Shown here: positions 53,439 through 62,460 of the stretch, in pieces
Layout: every line of letters begins with the position of its first letter
How positions within the stretch are numbered: position 1 is the stretch's first letter
Assembly (NCBI RefSeq): GCF_003711225.1
Contig: NZ_CP031030.1
Location: 4,464,001-4,528,000, forward strand
DNA length: 64,000 nt
Origin: Runella sp. SP2
Lineage (GTDB): Bacteria; Bacteroidota; Bacteroidia; Cytophagales; Spirosomataceae
Direction: 5' to 3'
Translations under genes and position numbers: made by a program
Notes under the pieces: model-generated
Told to the model about the DNA's origin: nothing
Database searches by the model: none
Seen by the model: the letters and a program-made list of their open reading frames with translations, nothing else

Positions 53439-54668
53439 TTAGCTTTCGGTATATTCTCCTTCAAGTTTTGAAATAACTGCCGTTGCCACGGCATTTCCAG
53501 CTACCGAAGTGGCCGAACGCCCCATGTCTAAGAAGGGGTCAATACCGAGTAGCAATGCCAGCCCTTCGACGGGTAGGTTAAATTGTGCCAACGTTCCTGC
53601 AATCACCACCAACGAGGCACGTGGTACACCCGCAATTCCTTTGGAAGTAATCATCAGGGTAAGCAGCATGGCGATTTGTTGCTGAATGGTGAGCGGAATG
53701 CCGTAAGCTTGGGCAATAAAACCCGTTGCAAAAGTCATATACATCATCGAGCCATCAAGGTTGAAAGAATAACCCAACGGCAGCACAAATCCAATGATAC
53801 GCTGACTACAACCAAATTTTTCCAAAGCAGTAATTTGTTGCGGCAAAGAAGCCTCTGAACTTGCCGTACTGAAAGTCAGAATCATCGAATCTTTGACGTG
53901 CGCCAACAGTTTGAGGTACGGGATTTTCATGACAAGGCAAATTGCCCACAAAACCCCGAAAATAAAGAAAAGCAGACCACCGAAGAAACACACCATTAGG
54001 TAGGCATACGAAATCAAAATGCCGAGTCCTTTCATGGCCACTACGCCTGTCATTGCCCCTAAGACGGCAAAAGGAGCTAATTCCATCACGTACCCAACAA
54101 TTTTAAATACTACCTCCGAAAGGCTTTCAATGGCTTTGATGAGTTTTTTGCCGTGCTCTCCTACAGCGCCCAAAGCAATCCCAAAAAACAACGAAAAGAC
54201 CACAATTTGGAGGATTTCGTTTTCGGAAAGGGCTTTAAAAAAGCTATCAGGGAAGATGTGCAAAATAAAATCTTCGACGGTTTTCATCGACTTGCCCGTC
54301 ACACCCGTGTCGGTACCCGCGGCAGGACGAGGCCACTGTTGCACTTCGCCAGGCCGAGTTACATTCACGACCAATAGACCTACAAGCAGGGATAAGATGG
54401 TGGCGAAATAAAAATATAATAGGGTTTTGATACCAATACGACCCACGACTTTAAAATCGCCGAGTTTGGCTACCCCCACTGCAAGTGTACAAAACACCAG
54501 CGGCCCCACGATCATTTTGATCAGTTTGAGGAAAACTTTGCTCAGAATCTGGAATTTTTTTGATATTTCGGCAGCCTGCTCGGCGTCCATCGTGCTGTGC
54601 AAAATTTGCCCGATAACGACCCCCAGAATAAAGCCAATGACGATTTTGGTAGTAATGTTTAGTTTCAT
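53439..54668 (-). CDS. Dicarboxylate/amino acid:cation symporter (DAACS)
   Basis: 409 residues, about eight membrane helices and two re-entrant hairpins of the GltP/DctA fold. Visible signatures: the Ser-rich hairpin ILTFSTASSEASLPQQI, GYSFNLDGSMMYMTFATGFIAQ (the NxxGxxM/T-type cation site) and the terminal DMGRSATSVAGNAVATAVI substrate-binding segment. Imports C4-dicarboxylates or glutamate/aspartate with Na+ or H+. A hydrophilic insert (EVQQWPRPAAGTDTGVTGKS) is present between helices. Confidence 0.92.
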   Translation of the reverse strand: MKLNITTKIVIGFILGVVIGQILHSTMDAEQAAEISKKFQILSKVFLKLIKMIVGPLVFCTLAVGVAKLGDFKVVGRIGIKTLLYFYFATILSLLVGLLVVNVTRPGEVQQWPRPAAGTDTGVTGKSMKTVEDFILHIFPDSFFKALSENEILQIVVFSLFFGIALGAVGEHGKKLIKAIESLSEVVFKIVGYVMELAPFAVLGAMTGVVAMKGLGILISYAYLMVCFFGGLLFFIFGVLWAICLVMKIPYLKLLAHVKDSMILTFSTASSEASLPQQITALEKFGCSQRIIGFVLPLGYSFNLDGSMMYMTFATGFIAQAYGIPLTIQQQIAMLLTLMITSKGIAGVPRASLVVIAGTLAQFNLPVEGLALLLGIDPFLDMGRSATSVAGNAVATAVISKLEGEYTES

Positions 54669-55006
54669 GAAGTGTTGGTTTTGATGAAAGTTAGGTTTTG
54701 CGGATATGATGATTTAGAGATTTTCAAAGAGAGTAAAACGCTTGAAGCGGCTACTACGGAGGTAGTATTTTAGAAATAGGAAACATAAGGATTTCAGGTT
54801 TAGGGCAAAAGAAGCCTGTTTGTGGCACAAATTAGGAAAAAAACGATAGAAACGAACGCTGTCAGTACAAAAACTGTACTTCGGTTGCGACAGAGGATAG
54901 GCCTCCAAGCAAAGATTTATGGAAAGAAAATGGGTATTAATAGCCTTTTCTTTGTTTTTCAGGTAAATTAGATGTCTTAGTATATTGCATATAACCAGGG
55001 CCTTCT
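54669..55006. other. 338-bp intergenic gap without a supported gene
   Basis: Lies between divergent symporter and GH109-like genes. It contains a 13-bp palindrome TTTGTG-G-CACAAA at 54820-54832 and an A/T-rich promoter-like area near 54950-54995 (TATATTGC at about 54983, a near match to the -7 element). Open frames here are short and have no recognisable protein features. Confidence 0.6.
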
Positions 55007-56389
55007 ATGAAAAAAAGAGACTTTATTAAATTAGTAGGGGCAGGTGTTGCTGGAAGTAGCTTACCTGCTTCGGTGGTAGCCCAAGAGAGTCACGTTGCTA
55101 TCTCCACCCAAACCTTCAATATGTGCGGATACGGCGCTCCGAAAATCGATACCGTACGAATTGGCTACATTGGATTGGGGAACCGTGGCTTGGGTGCACT
55201 CGACCGAATCGTTTACATTGACAACGTAGAAATCAAAGCCCTGTGCGATATTCGGACGGAGCGTACCGATTTGGCCAAGAAAAAACTCCAAGGAACGTCC
55301 CACGTCCCTCAAGTCTATGCAGGGAAGGCCGATGACTGGAAAAAACTCTGCGAACGCCCCGATCTCGACCTTATTTACATTTGTACCCCGTGGAATCTTC
55401 ATGCTCAGATGGCGCTGTATGCCATGGAACAAGGCAAGCACGTAGCGGTGGAAATCCCCGCCGCAACGACCGTCGATGACTGTTGGAAGCTGGTCGAAAC
55501 GTCCGAACAGACGCGGAAACATTGCATGATGCTCGAAAACTGTTGCTACGATTTTTTTGAATTGCTCACGCTCAACATGGCGCGCCAAGGCTTTTTTGGG
55601 GAAGTAGTGCACGTCGAAGGGGCGTATATTCACGATATTTTTGACTCTTTTTTTGACAAAGGCAAACGCTACGATATGTGGCGCTTAAAGGAAAATACCC
55701 GAAACGGGAATTTGTACCCGACCCACGGTTTGGGACCTATTTGCCAAGTGCTGGACATCAATCGCGGCGATAAAATGGAGTATTTGGTGTCGATGTCGAG
55801 CAACGATTTTATGTTGGAAGCCAAGGTGAAAGAATTGGCCAAAACCGATGCGACTTTCCAGCCGTTGGCTAAGAAAACCTTTCGTGGGAACATGAGCACT
55901 ACGACGATTCGGACTCACAAAGGCAAAACCATTATGTTGCAGCACGACGTAAGTTCGCCACGGCCCTACTCTCGCATACATCTGGTAAGCGGTACCAAGG
56001 CGACGGCTCTCAAATATCCGCTTCCTGGAAAAATTTCTACGGGACACGATTGGGTGTCGGAGGCCGAAATGAAGGCATTAGAAGAAAAATACCAGCCCGC
56101 GCTTGTCAAAAAAATTGGCGAATTAGCCAAGCAAGTGGGCGGCCACGGGGGTATGGATTTCTTGATGGATTGGCGTTTGATTGATTGCCTTCGCAATGGT
56201 CTCCCGCTCGACCAAGACGTCTATGATGCGGCTTCGTGGAGTGTGATTGGGCCGTTGAGTGAAAAATCGGTGGCTAACCGCTCCAATTCCATTGATATTC
56301 CTGATTTTACGGCGGGGGCGTGGAAAAACAACCGCCCCGTTGATATTTCCCTAGCCCAAGGAGGAAATACCTCCGTCAAACCTAAATAA
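55007..56389 (+). CDS. Gfo/Idh/MocA oxidoreductase-like, GH109-type glycosidase
   Basis: 460 residues. N-terminal Tat-like signal KKRDFIKLVGAGVAG ending near VVAQ. Then a Rossmann domain with G-x-G-N-R-G (VRIGYIGLGNRGLGALDRI), CDIRTERTD for NAD ribose, YICTPWNLHAQMALYAMEQGKHVAVEIP, and the C-terminal substrate domain. The pattern agrees with GH109, whose members use tightly bound NAD+ to cleave alpha-N-acetylgalactosaminides by a redox mechanism. The glucosamine-6-phosphate deaminase gene that follows supports an amino-sugar role; other Gfo/Idh activities remain possible. Confidence 0.82.
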   Translation: MKKRDFIKLVGAGVAGSSLPASVVAQESHVAISTQTFNMCGYGAPKIDTVRIGYIGLGNRGLGALDRIVYIDNVEIKALCDIRTERTDLAKKKLQGTSHVPQVYAGKADDWKKLCERPDLDLIYICTPWNLHAQMALYAMEQGKHVAVEIPAATTVDDCWKLVETSEQTRKHCMMLENCCYDFFELLTLNMARQGFFGEVVHVEGAYIHDIFDSFFDKGKRYDMWRLKENTRNGNLYPTHGLGPICQVLDINRGDKMEYLVSMSSNDFMLEAKVKELAKTDATFQPLAKKTFRGNMSTTTIRTHKGKTIMLQHDVSSPRPYSRIHLVSGTKATALKYPLPGKISTGHDWVSEAEMKALEEKYQPALVKKIGELAKQVGGHGGMDFLMDWRLIDCLRNGLPLDQDVYDAASWSVIGPLSEKSVANRSNSIDIPDFTAGAWKNNRPVDISLAQGGNTSVKPK

Positions 56390-56390
56390 A

Positions 56391-56434
56391 GACATTCCGA
56401 GTTTGATTGCTGCAAAGGCAAAACTTGGAATGTC
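56391..56434 (+). terminator. Intercistronic hairpin between GH109-like gene and nagB
   Basis: A 14-bp stem with one G-T pair (56391-56404 with 56421-56434), 16-nt loop, two bases after the stop codon. No T-run follows, so it may protect or partly terminate the transcript rather than end it. Confidence 0.5.
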
Positions 56435-56462
56435 TAACAAACCCAAATAGAGATAAAACCCG

Positions 56463-57194
56463 ATGCTTATTCATATTTCCGAAAACCCCAAAGCCCTTGG
56501 CCAAGTAGCAGGCGCCGCCGCTGCTGACTACATTCGTAAAGCCCTCGCCGAACGAGGTGAAGCAAACGTGATTTTAGCGACAGGTACCAGCCAATTTGAA
56601 ACGTTAAACCAATTGCTTAACGAACCAGACATTGATTGGACGAAGGTGACAATGTTTCATTTGGACGAATACATTGCTTTACCAGAATCACATCCTGCTA
56701 GTTTTCGTAAGTATTTGAAAGAAAGAGTGTTGTCAAGAGTAGTAATGAAAGAAAGTTTTCTTATCAACGGCGAAACGCAACCCGAAACCGAATGTGAACG
56801 ATTGGGAAAACTTATTTTACAACATCCAATTGACGTAGCGCTGGTGGGAATCGGTGAAAACGGTCACTTGGCTTTCAACGACCCGCCTGCTGATTTTGAA
56901 ACGGAAAGCCCTTACATCGTCGTGAATCTCGACGAAGCCTGCCGTCGCCAACAGTTAGGAGAAGGCTGGTTTGCCACGTTAGATGACGTACCCCAACAAG
57001 CGATTAGCATGTCGATTCGGCAAATTATGAAATCGGCAGCCCTCATTTGTTCGGTGCCCGATGAGCGTAAAGCCGAAGCGGTAAAAAACTGCTTAACGGG
57101 CGAAATTAGCCCCCTTTTCCCCGCCAGCATTTTGCAAAACCACCCTAATTGCGGCATGTATTTGGACAAAGCATCAAGTAAGTATTTATCTTAA
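56463..57194 (+). CDS. nagB: Glucosamine-6-phosphate deaminase
   Basis: 243 residues of the NagB/6-phosphogluconolactonase family. Motifs: ATGTSQFETLNQLL (phosphate loop), FHLDEYIALPESHPASFRKYL, and the catalytic GIGENGHLAFNDPPADF containing the Asp and His-Glu pair of the deaminase. Converts glucosamine-6-phosphate to fructose-6-phosphate and ammonia in the cytoplasm. Slightly shorter than E. coli NagB (266). Sits between two exported enzymes, consistent with an amino-sugar operon. Confidence 0.9.
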   Translation: MLIHISENPKALGQVAGAAAADYIRKALAERGEANVILATGTSQFETLNQLLNEPDIDWTKVTMFHLDEYIALPESHPASFRKYLKERVLSRVVMKESFLINGETQPETECERLGKLILQHPIDVALVGIGENGHLAFNDPPADFETESPYIVVNLDEACRRQQLGEGWFATLDDVPQQAISMSIRQIMKSAALICSVPDERKAEAVKNCLTGEISPLFPASILQNHPNCGMYLDKASSKYLS

Positions 57195-57212
57195 AACAAA
57201 TTATTAACCCCT

Positions 57213-58478
57213 ATGCCAAACCGTCGTAAGTTTCTAAAAAAGAGCAGTATAGCGAGTATTGGAATGGTAGGGTTGGATGTCCTCAATCCGTTTGTAAACG
57301 ATATTTTTTCCCCTTTACCCCTCATGAACCCCAACGAAACCACGGAGAACCTCATTGGACTGTACGGGCCTTGGGCAGTATCGCTCATTGATAGCAAACT
57401 TCCATCGCTTTCTTTTCGCCGCAACGAGTGGACGAATCTTGCTCAGTGGCGTGAGATGGCCAAGCAGCGCTTGATTGAGCGTTTGGGAATTCCTGATATT
57501 GGGGGAATGCCTCAAGTGACGCTTAAAAAACAATACGAGTACGACGGGCTTCATATCGAGGAACTTACGTGGCAGCTTCCCTACGGACGACCCACGGAAG
57601 GTATTTTGTTAAAACCAGCGAATGCAAAAGGCCCGTTGCCTGCCATTTTGGCTTTCCACGACCACGGTGGGAATAAGTATTTTGGGACTCGAAAAATTAC
57701 TAAGACGTCAGACCAACAGCATGCGTTGATGAAGGAACATCAGCAGGAATACTACGAAGGAATGGCGTGGGCCAACGAAATCGCCAAGCGCGGTTACGTG
57801 GTGCTAGTGTCGGATGCGTTTCCATTTGCTAGCCGACGCGTATGGATGCAGGACGTTCCTGCGCATCTTCGTCATGGCTTGAACGACAACAACCCCGAAA
57901 ATTCGGAGAATATTCACAAGTACAACGAGTGGGCTGGCGAGCACGAACACGTAATGTCCAAATCGTTGATGAGCGCGGGTACTACGTGGGCGGGGGTGTT
58001 TTTTGCGGAGGATAAAAAGGCATTGGATGTTCTTTGTGCCCGTCAGGATGTGGACACTACGCGGGTGGGCTGTGCGGGATTATCGGGTGGTGGTATGCGT
58101 ACGGTGTTTATGGGTGGACTGGAAGAACGTATCAAATGTGCCGTGTGCGTTGGTTTTATGACTACTTGGAAAGACCTCATTTTACACAAATCATACACGC
58201 ATACGTGGATGACCTACGTGCCTATTTTGCCCAACGAGCTAGATTTTCCAGAAATCTTTGGATTGCGAGCTCCTCTTCCGACAATGGTGCTCAATGACAT
58301 TTATGATGATTTATATACGCTTCCTGAAATGAAACGGGCAGATAAGATGTTGGGTGACGTCTATGCCAAAGCAGGGGCTTCGGAGCGATACAAGTGCTCG
58401 TTTCACCCTGGCCCACACAAGTTTGATAAAAAGATGCAAGCCGAAGCTTTTGCGTGGTTCGATAAGTGGCTAAAGTAG
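57213..58478 (+). CDS. Tat-exported alpha/beta hydrolase (dienelactone hydrolase/acetyl esterase-like)
   Basis: 421 residues. Tat signal with NRRKFLKKSSIASIGMVGLD. The hydrolase has PAILAFHDHGGNKYFG (oxyanion region), a lid-like segment, the nucleophile elbow RVGCAGLSGGGMRTVF (G-L-S-G-G) and the terminal His in SFHPGPHKFDKKM. Similar Bacteroidota proteins are annotated Abhydrolase_7 and lie in glycan-use loci, where they remove acyl groups. Starts 18 bp after nagB, so probably same operon. Exact ester unknown. Confidence 0.82.
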   Translation: MPNRRKFLKKSSIASIGMVGLDVLNPFVNDIFSPLPLMNPNETTENLIGLYGPWAVSLIDSKLPSLSFRRNEWTNLAQWREMAKQRLIERLGIPDIGGMPQVTLKKQYEYDGLHIEELTWQLPYGRPTEGILLKPANAKGPLPAILAFHDHGGNKYFGTRKITKTSDQQHALMKEHQQEYYEGMAWANEIAKRGYVVLVSDAFPFASRRVWMQDVPAHLRHGLNDNNPENSENIHKYNEWAGEHEHVMSKSLMSAGTTWAGVFFAEDKKALDVLCARQDVDTTRVGCAGLSGGGMRTVFMGGLEERIKCAVCVGFMTTWKDLILHKSYTHTWMTYVPILPNELDFPEIFGLRAPLPTMVLNDIYDDLYTLPEMKRADKMLGDVYAKAGASERYKCSFHPGPHKFDKKMQAEAFAWFDKWLK

Positions 58479-58480
58479 GG

Positions 58481-58581
58481 GTCAGACTGTCGTCTGAGAG
58501 GTTATAAAAAAGCCGTCTGACTATCGTCTGACGGCTTTTGAGCCTGTTTACCATGATTATTAAGTCTGACTATCGTCTGAC
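58481..58581. repeat. Three copies of an 18-bp word, with terminator hairpin
   Basis: GTCTGACTATCGTCTGAC occurs at 58515-58532 and 58564-58581 exactly, and with three changes at 58481-58498. The middle copy forms the loop side of a hairpin with a 10-bp stem (58508-58517 with 58530-58539) flanked by A and T runs, a good bidirectional terminator between the convergent hydrolase and dxs genes. Confidence 0.75.
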
Positions 58582-60513
58582 TTAGTAATAAACAGCAGTA
58601 GTTACCATTTCGCGGGCCGTTTTGGCAATTCCTTCGGGGTCAAAACCACACTCGCGATGAAGTTCAATTTGTTCGCCGTGTTCTACAATTCGGTCAGGAA
58701 TGCCCAAACGCTTGAGTTTGGCTGTGTAGCCGTGGTCAGCCATAAATTCCAACACAGCACTTCCCATACCTCCTTGCAAGCAACCATCTTCCACAGTAAT
58801 CACTTTGTCAAATTTCTGGAACACCTCATGCAATAGTTGTTCGTCCAGCGGTTTTACAAAGCGCAAATCGTAGTGAGCTGCACTGATACCTGCATTTTCG
58901 AGCAATTGGCAACTTTTAACGGCGTAATTTCCAATGTGGCCAATGGTCAGAATCGCCACATCTTCCCCGTCTTTCACTTTTCTTCCTTTACCAATTTCCA
59001 ACTTTTCAAACGGAGTGCGCCACTGCGGCATCATGCCTTCGCCACGTGGGTATCGAATCGTAAAAGCTTGTTTTCCGCGTTGATTTTCGTCGAGCTGTGC
59101 CGTGTACATCATGTTGCGAAGCTCCTGCTCATTCATTGGCGAAGCCACAATCATGTTGGGAATACAACGCATGTAAGCAATGTCATATGCACCGTGGTGC
59201 GTAGGTCCATCGGCACCCGCAAAACCTGCGCGGTCGAGGCAGAACACTACAGGAAGTTCCTGAATACACACGTCATGCACCACTTGGTCATAAGCACGCT
59301 GCATAAACGTACTATAAATGTTACAGAACACGACCGAGCCTTGGGTAGCCATCCCTGCCGAGAACGTGACGGCGTGTTGTTCAGCAATGCCTACGTCGAA
59401 GGCGCGCTCTGGCATGGCTTTCATCAGTAAGTTCATCGACGAACCCGAAGGCATAGCAGGGGTTACACCTACGACTTTGGGGTTTTGTTCGGCCAATTCC
59501 ACCAAGGTATGTCCAAACACATCTTGGTATTTAGGTGGCTGGGGTGTATCGGGGATTTTTTTGAAAATCTCACCCGTTATTTTATCAAATTTACCAGGAG
59601 CGTGCCATTTTGTTTGGTCTTTTTCGGCAGGAGCGAATCCTTTTCCTTTGACCGTGACGCAGTGCAACAGTTTAGGTCCTGGGATGTTTTTAAGGTCATT
59701 CAGTACGTGTACGAGATGGTCAACGTCATGCCCGTCGATGGGCCCGAAGTAACGCAAATTGAGCGACTCGAACAAGTTACTTTGGCGTAACAAAGTGGCT
59801 TTAAGTCCATCTTCTACCCGTGAAACAATCTCACGAGCACTTTTGCCAAATTGACTCATTTTACCCAACAAATTCCAAACTTCTTCTTTGACGCGGTTGT
59901 ACGTATGAGAAGTGGTAATGTCGGTCAAATATTCTTTTAATGCTCCAACGTTGGGGTCTATACTCATGCAATTATCATTCAAAATGATAAGCAAATTTGT
60001 ATCTGCCAACGCCCCCGCATGGTTCATTGCTTCAAACGCCATACCGCCCGTCATGGCGCCATCACCGATTACGGCAATCGAATGTTGGTCTTTGATACCC
60101 TTCAATTGCGCTCCTACAGCCATCCCTAAGGCTCCTGAGATAGACGTTGAAGAGTGACCAACTCCAAAGGCGTCGTAAGGGCTTTCTTTGCGTTTAGGGA
60201 ATCCAGAAATCCCACCGTAAAGTCGGTTAGTATGGAATACTTCGCGGCGCCCTGTCAGGATTTTGTGGCCATAGGCTTGATGACCCACATCCCAAATGAG
60301 TTGGTCGGTAGGCGTATTAAACACATAGTGCAGTGCAACAGTAAGTTCTACTACACCCAGACTCGCGCCAAAATGTCCTCCATACACCGAGACTAAATCA
60401 ATGATGTACTGCCGAAGTTCTTGAGAAACTTGGGGAAGGTCTGCTGAGTCAAATTTTCGCAAATCATCAGGCGTGTTGATTTGTGAAAGTAATTTACCGG
60501 GAGTTATGAGCAT
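58582..60513 (-). CDS. dxs: 1-deoxy-D-xylulose-5-phosphate synthase
   Basis: 643 residues, full length. ThDP motif [32 protein letters not shown], the N-terminal catalytic [17 protein letters not shown] and [15 protein letters not shown], the transketolase central domain ([37 protein letters not shown]) and C-terminal domain. Condenses pyruvate and glyceraldehyde-3-phosphate in the first step of the MEP isoprenoid pathway. Lies downstream of two rhomboid genes and mutL on the same strand, with a 135-bp gap to the nearest. Confidence 0.96.
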   Translation of the reverse strand: MLITPGKLLSQINTPDDLRKFDSADLPQVSQELRQYIIDLVSVYGGHFGASLGVVELTVALHYVFNTPTDQLIWDVGHQAYGHKILTGRREVFHTNRLYGGISGFPKRKESPYDAFGVGHSSTSISGALGMAVGAQLKGIKDQHSIAVIGDGAMTGGMAFEAMNHAGALADTNLLIILNDNCMSIDPNVGALKEYLTDITTSHTYNRVKEEVWNLLGKMSQFGKSAREIVSRVEDGLKATLLRQSNLFESLNLRYFGPIDGHDVDHLVHVLNDLKNIPGPKLLHCVTVKGKGFAPAEKDQTKWHAPGKFDKITGEIFKKIPDTPQPPKYQDVFGHTLVELAEQNPKVVGVTPAMPSGSSMNLLMKAMPERAFDVGIAEQHAVTFSAGMATQGSVVFCNIYSTFMQRAYDQVVHDVCIQELPVVFCLDRAGFAGADGPTHHGAYDIAYMRCIPNMIVASPMNEQELRNMMYTAQLDENQRGKQAFTIRYPRGEGMMPQWRTPFEKLEIGKGRKVKDGEDVAILTIGHIGNYAVKSCQLLENAGISAAHYDLRFVKPLDEQLLHEVFQKFDKVITVEDGCLQGGMGSAVLEFMADHGYTAKLKRLGIPDRIVEHGEQIELHRECGFDPEGIAKTAREMVTTAVYY

Positions 60514-60648
60514 CGTTTAACGGCTTGAAACTAAACGTAGAAATATAACTTGCTTGCTGATAAAAGTGTTTTGCAAAGTTATGAAAAATGCCAATCGCTA
60601 CCCACACTTTGTGCGGCGCATTGGCGGTAAAGCGACAGAGATGATGAC

Positions 60649-61566
60649 TTATTGCTGGCTTGCTTTGTAAAGTTTTTGCTTCTCTTCTCGGGTAAGGCTT
60701 TCGTAGCCAGATTTTGAGATTTTGTCCAAAATCGCGTCAATTTCGTCCTGATTAGGGATTATTATCGAAGTATTTTCACTTTTTTGACTAAAATGACGAG
60801 CAGCAGTGGAGGTAGCGGCACGCGCTCGCTGAGGCACCTGAATGCGTGGTTTTGCAGTGAAAATTTTCTGAAAAAATTCACCAATACTGTAGATAGGTTT
60901 TCCCCAATCGTACCCATTTTGGAGGGATTTAATGAACCCAAACCCAACCATTGCTCCCGCTAAGTGGGCCAAATTCCCACCTGCATTGGGGCCTACCAAC
61001 TGCGCCATCGTGATGATAATACACAGTGCTGCAATGTATTTGAGACGAACAGGGCCAATGAGAAATACAAAAAAGGTGTGTTCGGGCAGTAACGTAGCTG
61101 CCCCCAAAATCACCGCAAATACCGCACCCGAAGCCCCAATTAAACTGGTATTGGCAAGTTCAGGTTGGAAATAAGGCACTAGGTTGTACATGGTCAAAAA
61201 CAGCACACCTCCAGCCAAACCACCCAGTAAAAAAATCGCTATCAAACGTCGGCTGCCAAGATATTCTTCCAATACTTGCCCAAACCAGTAGAGTGAGAGC
61301 ATGTTAAAGAACACATGAAAAGGGCCTTGATGAACAAAAAAATTGGTCAAAAGCGTCCAAGGCTTGTATAAAAAAGCACCGAAGCTCGCGGGTAAACTAA
61401 GCTGATCCATTACCCATTGGTAGTAATGGGGATACTGAGCAATCGTGAAAACGATGTACAAAATGATAATCGCCACAAAGACGATGACATTGGTCAAAAT
61501 AAGTTTAATGACCGCGTTGTTCGTCTTTGAAAATTCGCCTCTTACATCATCAAAAATGCTGCTCAT
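60649..61566 (-). CDS. Rhomboid family intramembrane serine protease (1)
   Basis: 305 residues. Six membrane helices with catalytic S146 in LIGASGAVFAV and H201 in NLAHLAGAMVGFG; the loop motif FFVHQGPFHVFFNMLSLYWFG contains the conserved His/Asn of the oxyanion site. After the last helix there is a cytoplasmic tail of about 90 residues, basic and ending in helices, unlike the partner at 61669. Cleaves membrane-protein substrates within the bilayer; substrate unknown. Confidence 0.93.
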   Translation of the reverse strand: MSSIFDDVRGEFSKTNNAVIKLILTNVIVFVAIIILYIVFTIAQYPHYYQWVMDQLSLPASFGAFLYKPWTLLTNFFVHQGPFHVFFNMLSLYWFGQVLEEYLGSRRLIAIFLLGGLAGGVLFLTMYNLVPYFQPELANTSLIGASGAVFAVILGAATLLPEHTFFVFLIGPVRLKYIAALCIIITMAQLVGPNAGGNLAHLAGAMVGFGFIKSLQNGYDWGKPIYSIGEFFQKIFTAKPRIQVPQRARAATSTAARHFSQKSENTSIIIPNQDEIDAILDKISKSGYESLTREEKQKLYKASQQ

Positions 61567-61668
61567 CGCTCTTTTCAGTTCAAATAGGTTTTATGGAATA
61601 ACCCGTTTATTGACAAACTAGTTTTGGTTTGTGACTGAAAATTAGAGAAAAAGATACAAAAAGCCAAA

Positions 61669-62448
61669 TTAATACATTCGTCTAATTTTCCAGATTTTCA
61701 ATAGTATATACGCAAAAATCATGCCTCCGAGGTGGGCAAAGTGGGCAACACCCGAATCTTGGATATTAATTCCCGCATAAAGTTCATATAGGGCGTAAAA
61801 AGTAACAAAATATTTGGCTTTAATCGGAATTGGGAAAAACAACAGCATCATTTCCATGTTTGGAAAAATTAATCCAAAGGCAGCAATAATACCAAAAATA
61901 GCCCCTGACGCCCCTAGCATTGGGATGTTGACTCGGTTGTCAATGGTACTTTTTACAAAAGCAATACTGTCGTTGATGTACGAAATATTCTTAGGCTGAT
62001 CTTCAAAACTATTGAGAAAATCAAGGGCTGAGTGTTTTACATTGGGTGCAAAACGAGTCAAAAAATCCAAGAATGCTTCGGGAGAAGGATATTGGCTGTA
62101 CAAATCCACCGCTTGTTTTAACTCATACATCTCATAAAAATTAATCGCTGAGTAAAGAAAACCTGCGCCGATGCCCGTAATAAAGTAAAACATCACAAAG
62201 CGTTTGGGGCCAAGAACGTGTTGTTCGAGCAGCGGGCCAAAGAAAAACAATCCAAGCATGTTGCTAAACAAGTGCCCTACGTTTCCGTGCAAAAACATGT
62301 ACGTGACAAATTGGTGCGGCTTAAAACTAGGCCCAGTGACTGGGTAAAGCGCAAACAAATTCTCAATGAGGGGATTAAGACTTTGTAAGAAATAAATGAG
62401 TACGTTTAGAATAAGTAAATTTCTAACGGTAGGGGTGATGTTAAACAT
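61669..62448 (-). CDS. Rhomboid family intramembrane serine protease (2)
   Basis: 259 residues, six helices, catalytic S181 in PMLGASGAIFGI and H239 in HFAHLGGMIFAY, oxyanion-site motif FLHGNVGHLFSNMLGLFFFG. Between helix 3 and the catalytic Ser is a polar insertion of about 70 residues (110-175) that would lie on one side of the membrane. It starts 12 bp after the mutL stop, so it is probably co-transcribed with mutL. Confidence 0.93.
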   Translation of the reverse strand: MFNITPTVRNLLILNVLIYFLQSLNPLIENLFALYPVTGPSFKPHQFVTYMFLHGNVGHLFSNMLGLFFFGPLLEQHVLGPKRFVMFYFITGIGAGFLYSAINFYEMYELKQAVDLYSQYPSPEAFLDFLTRFAPNVKHSALDFLNSFEDQPKNISYINDSIAFVKSTIDNRVNIPMLGASGAIFGIIAAFGLIFPNMEMMLLFFPIPIKAKYFVTFYALYELYAGINIQDSGVAHFAHLGGMIFAYILLKIWKIRRMY

Positions 62449-62460
62449 GGCTTTCTGGGC

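Noticed and set aside
54820-54832. TTTGTG-G-CACAAA palindrome as a CRP-type site
   Set aside because: The CRP consensus needs TGTGA-N6-TCACA; spacing is wrong and no paired copy was found.
54714-54908. Open frame of 64 codons on the minus strand in the gap before the GH109-like gene
   Set aside because: Aromatic/basic composition typical of chance translation, no signal, no family resemblance and no promoter match.
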